Shown here: piece by piece, positions 31,573 through 35,852 of the stretch
Layout: each line of letters begins with the position of its first letter
Numbering within the stretch: position 1 is the first letter of the stretch
IMG/VR virus record: IMGVR_UViG_3300025543_000091
Location: 1 to 35,852 of that record
Length of the DNA stretch: 35,852 nt
DNA from: a virus
Reading direction: 5' to 3' (one strand)
Notes under the pieces: model-generated
What the model was told of the DNA's origin: nothing
The model's database searches: none
The model's input: only the letters and a program-made list of their open reading frames with translations
Program-made: the position numbers and the translations under genes

Positions 31573-31839
31573 ATGACAAAACCACAACAGTTCGTCTACT
31601 TCAAAGATTTACAGAAGGGGGACGTTATCAAAACGAATCACTTACATCCGCTGCATCATGTGACTGCGAAGGTGATGGAATCACCGCGTCAGGGTAAAGG
31701 AGTCAAGAAGACACTTCTGTGTGAAGTCCACGGTACTCAGCTGGGATTGTTTGATGAAGTAGGATCTATCTACAGCAAACAGGCGCTGCTGCGTTTGAAT
31801 GCCGACAACACAACTTGGAGCAGGATTCTTCATGACTAA
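31573..31839 (+). CDS. Conserved phage hypothetical protein
   Basis: 88 residues. FVYFKDLQKGDVIKTNHLHP, then GVKKTLLCEVHGTQLGLFDE and VGSIYSKQAL: a small beta-barrel-like pattern with a D.Q.GD.I motif, as in SH3-like or hedgehog-like loops. Strong AAAGGAG and promoter. The next gene overlaps by 8 nt. Function unknown. Confidence 0.75.
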   Translation: MTKPQQFVYFKDLQKGDVIKTNHLHPLHHVTAKVMESPRQGKGVKKTLLCEVHGTQLGLFDEVGSIYSKQALLRLNADNTTWSRILHD

Positions 31840-32116
31840 GATGGATGCACCAGAAGCGGGGCAGGAATATCTCTTGGTTGGGGGATCCAAAGATAAATGC
31901 ATTGCCAACGGCAACAGCTGGTCTGAGAGTAAGGTGAAGAAACGTTACCTCGTTCTCGTATCAGATCTCGTTGCTCGTAGGGTCTACGTTGAGGCCTCGT
32001 CGGAGAAGGAAGCTCTGGAGGCTGCCAACTACGGAGAGTGGGAGATCCCTGCAGATGTAGAAAGCGAAGAGGTGGTAGATCGTCAGGCAGAAGAGGTTCT
32101 CGATGTGGAAGAATAA
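31832..32116 (+). CDS. Hypothetical protein with acidic tail
   Basis: 94 residues from ATG 31832 (coupled to the previous stop). KKRYLVLVSDLVARRVYVEA, then SSEKEALEAANYGEW, resembles a small ASCH/DpnD-like beta-alpha fold with '(V/I)x(V/A)x(S/D).EEA...A', followed by a Glu/Asp-rich tail (VESEEVVDRQAEEVLDVEE). The Leu-Val pairs are encoded by CTCGTT repeats (31949, 31967). Confidence 0.68.
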   Translation: MTKMDAPEAGQEYLLVGGSKDKCIANGNSWSESKVKKRYLVLVSDLVARRVYVEASSEKEALEAANYGEWEIPADVESEEVVDRQAEEVLDVEE

Positions 32117-32149
32117 TGTAATCAAACAACAGGAGCGGGAAGCTGATGA

Positions 32150-32275
32150 ATGTGGTTTCTAATTCTCGTTCTGTTAATGATCAGCGTCTCGTTGACAACC
32201 GATGCCGATTGGGTAACCTTCGGCGTCGGACTGCTGGCTCTGGCGATGGCAGATGGATTAGTGAACTTATTTTAA
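32150..32275 (+). CDS. 41-residue membrane peptide
   Basis: MWFLILVLLMISVSLTTDAD, then WVTFGVGLLALAMADGLVNL: a signal-like N-terminal helix and a second hydrophobic helix. Another ATG at 32146 opens a 72-codon frame with no sensible composition, so the hydrophobic frame is preferred. AGGAG is 14 nt upstream. Could be a holin-like or other membrane protein; it also carries CTCGTT at 32165 and 32188 in different frames. Confidence 0.6.
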   Translation: MWFLILVLLMISVSLTTDADWVTFGVGLLALAMADGLVNLF

Positions 32276-32333
32276 ATACAACTAAAAAGTTAGTTGACAA
32301 GTTCTCTTATTATGATAAGACAGGAGAAAATAA

Positions 32334-32349
32334 AACTTTAACAAAGGAG
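32334..32349 (+). promoter_or_regulatory. Shared leader element with ribosome site
   Basis: AACTTTAACAAAGGAG, identical to 31551-31566 upstream of another gene; a 12-nt part also occurs at 25866-25877, and a variant (TTAACTTAACAAAGAGG) precedes 33290. TTGACA at 32294-32299 may be the -35 box of this unit, but the -10 box is unclear. Confidence 0.5.
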
Positions 32350-32354
32350 TTACA

Positions 32355-32762
32355 ATGGGGTTAGATATGTACATGTACAGCACTGACAAACGTATAGAAA
32401 GTTTGGAAGTGGAAAACAGAGAAAAGAAAGAGGGAGAAGAAGAGCAAGAAAGGGAGTTAGGGTATTGGCGAAAGCACAATCGTTTGCATGGTTGGTTTGA
32501 GGAGAAGTGGTGTAATCGTCATAGTGATGTTGACACCGATTTCAACTGTGTTCGGTATTACCTTTCTCGTGATGAGTTGCTGAATTTGGAAAAAGATATT
32601 AAGGAAGAAAAGTTGCCCGCCACGCAAGGTTTCTTCTTTGGCAATGATAGTTACTCGTATGATGAACATGAGGAGCAGAAAAAATATGACTTGGACATCA
32701 TTGATAAAGCAAAAAAAGAACTTGAAGCTGGTCGCTTTGTGTACTATTCAAGTTGGTGGTAA
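32355..32762 (+). CDS. Conserved phage hypothetical protein (GFFFG/SSWW type)
   Basis: 135 residues. MGLDMYMYSTDKRIESLEVE at the start, YWRKHNRLHGWFEEKW in the middle, then ATQGFFFGNDSYSYDEHEEQ and RFVYYSSWW at the C-terminus. This MGLDMYL...W.K.N..H.W......T.GFFFG....YSSWW pattern is a widespread uncharacterised phage family. Ribosome site AAGGAG. Followed by a terminator-like hairpin. Confidence 0.82.
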   Translation: MGLDMYMYSTDKRIESLEVENREKKEGEEEQERELGYWRKHNRLHGWFEEKWCNRHSDVDTDFNCVRYYLSRDELLNLEKDIKEEKLPATQGFFFGNDSYSYDEHEEQKKYDLDIIDKAKKELEAGRFVYYSSWW

Positions 32763-32772
32763 TTAAGTTTCT

Positions 32773-32799
32773 CGGTGGCGAGTAGCACTCTCGCCACCG
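32773..32799 (+). terminator. Intrinsic terminator-like hairpin
   Basis: CGGTGGCGAG (32773-32782), 7-nt loop, CTCGCCACCG (32790-32799): 10 perfect GC-rich pairs placed 10 nt after the previous stop, followed by TTCCTCGTTTGTTTG. The T-tract is moderate, so termination may be partial. Confidence 0.65.
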
Positions 32800-32818
32800 T
32801 TCCTCGTTTGTTTGATGT

Positions 32819-32986
32819 GTGCTAGTTTTGTTTATCCTCGCTAGCACGCACCAACCAAGCTCGTACGGAAAAAGATAACATCGCTTCGGTTGGAAGCACG
32901 GTACGGTCAGCACCAAGGGGAGTTTCCCAAAGCTGACCACAATATGAGTGGTCTTTTGTCAGAGTAGCTCCTGTTTTAGACCACTC
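32819..32986 (+). ncRNA. Candidate structured non-coding RNA region
   Basis: The 527-nt gap 32763-33289 has no gene. After the terminator-like hairpin come four more stems: GTGCTAG/CTAGCAC (32819-32825 with 32841-32847); CCAACCAAGC (32851-32860) with GCTTCGGTTGG (32883-32893), one bulge; GGTCAGC/GCTGACC (32905-32911 with 32932-32938), enclosing GGGA/TCCC; and GAGTGGTCT/AGACCACTC (32946-32954 with 32978-32986). No ORF uses this sequence. It may be an RNA or a DNA structure. Confidence 0.45.
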
Positions 32987-33124
32987 GCCCTAATCTCGTT
33001 CTTTCTCGTTATCAAACATTTCTTAAAATCTTGAGGGTACTAGGATACCTCGCAACCTCGTTTCGTCAATTCTCGGGCATCTGTGGAAGACTTTTTTAAG
33101 CAGGCAGCACCCAAAATGGCAGGA

Positions 33125-33228
33125 TTGCAGAAAATCTAAAAAATAAAAATGTAAAAATTTTATCCACAAACCAAGTAAAAAATAATTAAAATTTATTTTT
33201 TATAACTATTGTAATTTGTAAAAAAATA
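33125..33228 (+). other. AT-rich tract with perfect DnaA box: origin candidate
   Basis: TTATCCACA (33160-33168) is the E. coli R1-type DnaA box, set in an extremely A/T-rich sequence that runs to 33289. The tract sits next to the hairpin chain and a 23-bp palindrome. This looks like a replication-origin layout (DUE plus initiator site), but one box is within chance expectation for a window of this size. Confidence 0.4.
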
Positions 33229-33229
33229 C

Positions 33230-33267
33230 TTATCTTATCTAAGATAAGATAAAATAATTTATCTTAT
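33230..33267 (+). promoter_or_regulatory. 23-bp palindrome with a third half-site: operator
   Basis: Arms TTATCTTATCT (33230-33240) and AGATAAGATAA (33242-33252) around a single A, followed by TTATCTTAT again at 33259-33267. Each arm is itself a TTATC tandem. It lies 22-60 nt before the ATG at 33290, over the likely promoter, so it is a repressor/activator site or initiator-binding site. Confidence 0.72.
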
Positions 33268-33289
33268 TTAACTTAACAAAGAGGAAACA

Positions 33290-33676
33290 ATGACAACAGT
33301 AAAACAAAAAAATCTGCCAACATTAAGTCAAGCAGATAAACGTGTGCTTAATTCATACGTTGCTCAATCTTACTTATACAAAAAGTATAGTAAGTTAAGA
33401 ACTGATACTAAAGAAATTGTGTCAGGAATTTTTGATAGAGCAAAAATCAATATCATAATTCTTGATAACAAATCTTTTGTTCAAAAAATAAATCGTAATC
33501 AAAGGCGATTCGATTCCACTTCTTTTATTGAGTATGTAAATAAAAGTGGCGACAGTGAATTAATCGACATGGTTAATAAATTCTATAAGTCAGTGGACAC
33601 AGTAGAGTTTAAACCATTTAATGCTGATTATGATGTTGCAATGAAAAAAGATTTAGGGGGTTTTGATGTCAAATAA
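33290..33676 (+). CDS. Hypothetical protein under the palindromic operator
   Basis: 128 residues. LPTLSQADKRVLNSYVAQSY, then LRTDTKEIVSGIFDRAKINI and FDSTSFIEYVNKSGDSELID: mostly helical. AGAGG lies 7 nt before ATG. No motif was recognised; it may bind the operator or the origin. The stop overlaps the next start by 11 nt. Confidence 0.72.
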   Translation: MTTVKQKNLPTLSQADKRVLNSYVAQSYLYKKYSKLRTDTKEIVSGIFDRAKINIIILDNKSFVQKINRNQRRFDSTSFIEYVNKSGDSELIDMVNKFYKSVDTVEFKPFNADYDVAMKKDLGGFDVK

Positions 33677-33956
33677 AAACTTACCTTCTTTATTCAGTGC
33701 TATGTTAAGTGAAAAAGTTGATAGTAAAAATATCGACTTAGATAGAGTACATAGTTTAATGCAGAATGAAAAATTCAAATCATTAAATTATGAAATACTT
33801 TATAAATTCCTTGAGAGTGCTGTTGAGGAATTTATACTCACCAACAATGGCAACCCACTTGCTGATGACTTTAGAAATAGAGTTGTTAATAAAATGGGTG
33901 ATGTGTTGAACTTGTTACTAACTGGCAAAGTTGCTGATGAGCAAGATAAACATTAA
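33666..33956 (+). CDS. Hypothetical helical protein
   Basis: 96 residues from ATG 33666 (GGGGG ribosome site, 5 nt upstream). NLPSLFSAMLSEKV recalls the NLPTLSQA opening of its neighbour, and the rest is helical (RVHSLMQNEKFKSL; YEILYKFLESAVEEF; NKMGDVLNLLLTG). Unknown; probably functionally linked to the gene before it. Confidence 0.72.
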   Translation: MSNKNLPSLFSAMLSEKVDSKNIDLDRVHSLMQNEKFKSLNYEILYKFLESAVEEFILTNNGNPLADDFRNRVVNKMGDVLNLLLTGKVADEQDKH

Positions 33957-34194
33957 ATACACTGATGATATACCCCCAATTGTTTCGGGGGTATATCTAC
34001 TCATTAACTCTAAGTATAATAGAGTGGACTATGTTGGGTGCTCTCGGAATGTGTACCAATGTGTTATGGGTAGTTATCACTTAAACCCAAAGATACATAA
34101 GCTAAGAGTATTACAATGCTCATGGAATAACTTGCGGTACTATCAGAAAAGAATAGCCAATATGTTTAGACCTAGATTAAACTCTATTAGATAA
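33937..34194 (+). CDS. Small GIY-YIG domain protein
   Basis: 85 residues from ATG 33937, overlapping the previous gene by 20 nt. SGVYLLINSKYNRVDYVGCS is the GIY...YIG pair in the form GVY/YVG, then RNVYQCVMGSYHL, a catalytic Arg-like site, and WNNLRYYQKRIANMFRPRLN, with the final P-x-L-N and no visible catalytic Glu in the usual position. A minimal, possibly inactive or DNA-binding derivative. A strong hairpin lies within its first codons. Confidence 0.72.
   Translation: MSKINIKYTDDIPPIVSGVYLLINSKYNRVDYVGCSRNVYQCVMGSYHLNPKIHKLRVLQCSWNNLRYYQKRIANMFRPRLNSIR
33967..33997 (+). other. 11-bp hairpin inside the GIY-YIG coding region
   Basis: GATATACCCCC (33967-33977) and GGGGGTATATC (33987-33997), perfect, 9-nt loop, 30 nt after the start codon. 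No T-tract follows (CTACTCATTAAC). It may slow translation or act as an RNA-processing or attenuation site. Confidence 0.7.
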
Positions 34195-34215
34195 ATCTAT
34201 ACCGATAGAGGTACC

Positions 34216-34244
34216 ATCGCCGATCTGGAATTAGGATCGGCGAT
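34216..34244 (+). terminator. Terminator-like hairpin before terL
   Basis: ATCGCCGATC (34216-34225), 9-nt loop, GATCGGCGAT (34235-34244), 10 perfect pairs, followed by a C-rich run and CCTTTT at 34259-34264. It ends the 33290-34194 unit. As it lies just before terL it could also be part of a packaging-site structure. Confidence 0.55.
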
Positions 34245-34295
34245 CGGCTATCCCCACCCCCCTTTTGCTTGATTTATGGTACCAGCGACGAAGAC

Positions 34296-34323
34296 TTTAC
34301 AGTCGATTACATACATGTATAGT
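34296..34323 (+). promoter_or_regulatory. Promoter candidate for terL
   Basis: TTTACA (34296-34301), 16-nt spacer, TATAGT (34318-34323). The ATG at 34337 is 14 nt further with no Shine-Dalgarno between. Confidence 0.5.
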
Positions 34324-34336
34324 ATGCAAAATAGAT

Positions 34337-35803
34337 ATGTCGCACGAATTACTTACAACTGAACAGTTGCGCGATAGAGTAGAAAAAGTATACATCGAAC
34401 ACATTAAACTGTGCCAAGATAATTTTTTGTATTTTGTTCAAACTGTTTGGCCAGATTTTATTTGTAGAAAAGAAAAGGACCCAAAGAAATGGGGCCACCA
34501 TCAACATATTGCCGACGAACTTACTAAAATTTCAAAAGGTTTGAATAAGAGGCTCATTGTGAATATGCCACCACGTCATACAAAATCAGAGTTTGCATCT
34601 TATCTATTCCCAGCTTGGTTTATAGGGAAGTTTCCTAAGAAAAAAATTATGCAGGTATCTCACAACGCAGAACTTGCAGGAAGGTTCGGAAGTAAGGTTC
34701 GTAACTTAATTGATAGTCCAGAGTATAAACAGATCTTCGGAGATGTTAAACTACGAGAAGATAGTAAGGCAAAAGGCCGATGGGAGACCAATCATGGTGG
34801 GGAATATTTTGCAGCGGGTGTAGGCGGTTCTATCACAGGACGAGGGGCGGACTTACTTATTATCGACGATCCACATACCGAACAAGACTCATTATCGGAT
34901 AATGCTATGGAGAGAGCATATGACTGGTACAATTCAGGACCCAGACAACGTTTGCAACCAGGAGGAACCATTGTCGTTGTTATGACCCGTTGGGCTCAAG
35001 ACGATATTACAGGAAGACTCATCCAAGCACAAAGTGAACCTAAAGCGGATAAATGGAAGTTAATAGAATTTCCTGCCATCTTGAAATCAGGAAACCCTGT
35101 TTGGCCAGAGTATTGGTCACTCGAAGAACTAGAAGGTGTTAAGGCATCTATCTCACCTAAAAACTGGAATGCACAGTACATGCAGGACCCAGTGGCCGAG
35201 GAAGGTGCAATCTTAAAACGTGAATGGTGGCAGCCTTGGAAAGGACAGGTTCCAGATTTAAAACATATTATCCAAAGTTATGATACAGCATTTTCTAAAA
35301 AAGAAACTGCAGACTATTCTGCGATTACGACATGGGGGATATTTGAACCTAGTCCAGGGGAGAATGCTTTAATTTTATTAGACGCAGAAAAAGGTCGTTG
35401 GGATTTTCCAGAACTAAAAGCAGTCGCTATGGAAGCATATAAGTATTGGGAACCAGAGTCCATTATTGTAGAGGCAAAGGCCACTGGCCAACCGCTCATT
35501 CAAGAGATGCGTAGAGCAGGTATTCCTGTAATGGATTTCGTACCTACCCGTGGTAAAGATAAACATTCTAGAGTAAATGCTTGTGCTCCTGTATTTGAGT
35601 CAGGTAATGTTTACTATCCTCATGGAGAGCATTTTGCAGAGGAAGTTATTGAAGAATGCGCAGCATTTCCTTATGGCGATCATGATGACTTAGTCGATTC
35701 AATGACTCAGGCTGTTATGCGATTTAGACAAGGAGGCCTAATCCCCCATCCAGAAGATTATAGAGACGAAGAGATTATAAAAACTAAGAAGGTTTATTAT
35801 TAA
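34337..35803 (+). CDS. terL: Terminase large subunit
   Basis: 488 residues from ATG 34337 (a 24-codon extension to 34265 would run through the promoter and hairpin). ATPase: NMPPRHTKSE (Walker A, K83/S84), VSHNAELAGRFG, LLIIDDPHTEQD (Walker B D177/D178) and VVMTRWAQDDITGR (motif III). Nuclease (RNase H fold): SYDTAFSKKETADYSAITTW, IIVEAKATGQPL, and HDDLVDSMTQAVM with its acidic residues. It belongs to the phage terminase family with the 'PPRHTKS' P-loop. It packages DNA into the procapsid with TerS. The next gene starts on its stop. Confidence 0.95.
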   Translation: MSHELLTTEQLRDRVEKVYIEHIKLCQDNFLYFVQTVWPDFICRKEKDPKKWGHHQHIADELTKISKGLNKRLIVNMPPRHTKSEFASYLFPAWFIGKFPKKKIMQVSHNAELAGRFGSKVRNLIDSPEYKQIFGDVKLREDSKAKGRWETNHGGEYFAAGVGGSITGRGADLLIIDDPHTEQDSLSDNAMERAYDWYNSGPRQRLQPGGTIVVVMTRWAQDDITGRLIQAQSEPKADKWKLIEFPAILKSGNPVWPEYWSLEELEGVKASISPKNWNAQYMQDPVAEEGAILKREWWQPWKGQVPDLKHIIQSYDTAFSKKETADYSAITTWGIFEPSPGENALILLDAEKGRWDFPELKAVAMEAYKYWEPESIIVEAKATGQPLIQEMRRAGIPVMDFVPTRGKDKHSRVNACAPVFESGNVYYPHGEHFAEEVIEECAAFPYGDHDDLVDSMTQAVMRFRQGGLIPHPEDYRDEEIIKTKKVYY

Positions 35804-35852
35804 TGGCTATTACAAGTGGATTAACACTACTACAAAAACTACAAAAATTATT
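35803..35852 (+). CDS. Start of next gene (portal protein expected), truncated
   Basis: ATG shares a base with the terL stop (TAATG). Only 16 full codons are visible (MAITSGLTLLQKLQKL) before the window ends. By gene order a portal protein is expected here, but the visible residues do not prove it. Confidence 0.5.
   Translation, partial: MAITSGLTLLQKLQKL

Noticed and set aside
31092-31585. Minus-strand ORFs over the repeat region
   Set aside because: Arg/Thr-rich, no ribosome site, and no gene neighbours on that strand; they arise because the repeats lack stops on the complement.
32143-32149. CTGATGA as a hammerhead ribozyme core
   Set aside because: No GAAA core with flanking stems at the right distance; the match is to a short heptamer only.
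32146-32364. 72-codon ORF (MNVVSNSRSVNDQR...)
   Set aside because: The frame 4 nt later encodes a clean hydrophobic membrane peptide over the same DNA; this frame has no sensible composition and runs through the next gene's leader.
1-35852. CRISPR arrays, tRNA genes, integrase/att sites
   Set aside because: No regularly spaced direct repeats of CRISPR type, no tRNA cloverleaf or T-loop consensus recognised, and no recombinase ORF; the repeats at 31 kb are irregular and have no spacer pattern.

Overview
The window is a piece of an AT-rich tailed-phage genome. Terminase small and large subunits, a family A DNA polymerase, an AEP primase, two helicases and a long block of virion genes are all present, and there are no host housekeeping genes, rRNAs or tRNAs. 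Gene density is high, with many 4-8 nt start/stop overlaps and very small genes. The cargo (flavin-dependent halogenase, Hsp20, FkbM methyltransferases, glycosyltransferases) and the protein styles resemble uncultured marine phages and phages of AT-rich marine alphaproteobacteria such as SAR11. That host assignment is inference. No RNA polymerase or integrase gene is visible. Portal and capsid genes must lie beyond the right edge, because the window ends just after terL.

Layout: (1) 1-14.3 kb, plus strand: the C-terminal part of a halogenase, then a virion module of tail/stabilisation-type protein, small structural peptides, Q-rich protein and two very large internal-protein candidates. Two glycosyltransferases and a GNAT-like protein are inserted in it, and it ends with a holin-like membrane peptide and a PD-(D/E)XK exonuclease. 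A bidirectional terminator closes it. (2) 14.4-16.9 kb, minus strand: an Hsp20 operon with a 15-codon ORF, an acidic protein and a CxxC peptide, then a SNF2-type helicase. A divergent control region with a perfect palindrome lies between them. (3) 17.0-25.1 kb, plus strand: replication module of an unknown coiled-coil protein, a putative ssDNA-binding protein, AEP primase, UvrD-like helicase, DUF3310 protein, two FkbM methyltransferases and DNA polymerase A carrying Leu at the E. coli 762 position. (4) 25.1-30.7 kb: accessory small genes, with a three-gene minus operon and then plus-strand genes including a GIY-YIG nuclease, a DUF2061-like membrane protein, CxxC peptides and terS. (5) 30.7-34.3 kb: a VRR-NUC nuclease, a strikingly repeat-rich and GC-rich non-coding stretch, small genes, a structured and AT-rich non-coding stretch, and a second GIY-YIG protein. 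(6) 34.3 kb to the end: terL and the first codons of the next gene, presumably portal.

The most unusual signals are non-coding. A strand-biased family of CCCGTTTYYCGTT / CTCGTT repeats is concentrated at 30.4-33.1 kb. A chain of stable hairpins followed by an AT-rich tract with a perfect DnaA box and a 23-bp palindrome lies at 32.77-33.29 kb. A TGACATA repeat cluster sits directly upstream of terS. Several transcription units have a -10 box only 7-14 nt before the start codon and no Shine-Dalgarno, which suggests leaderless mRNAs.
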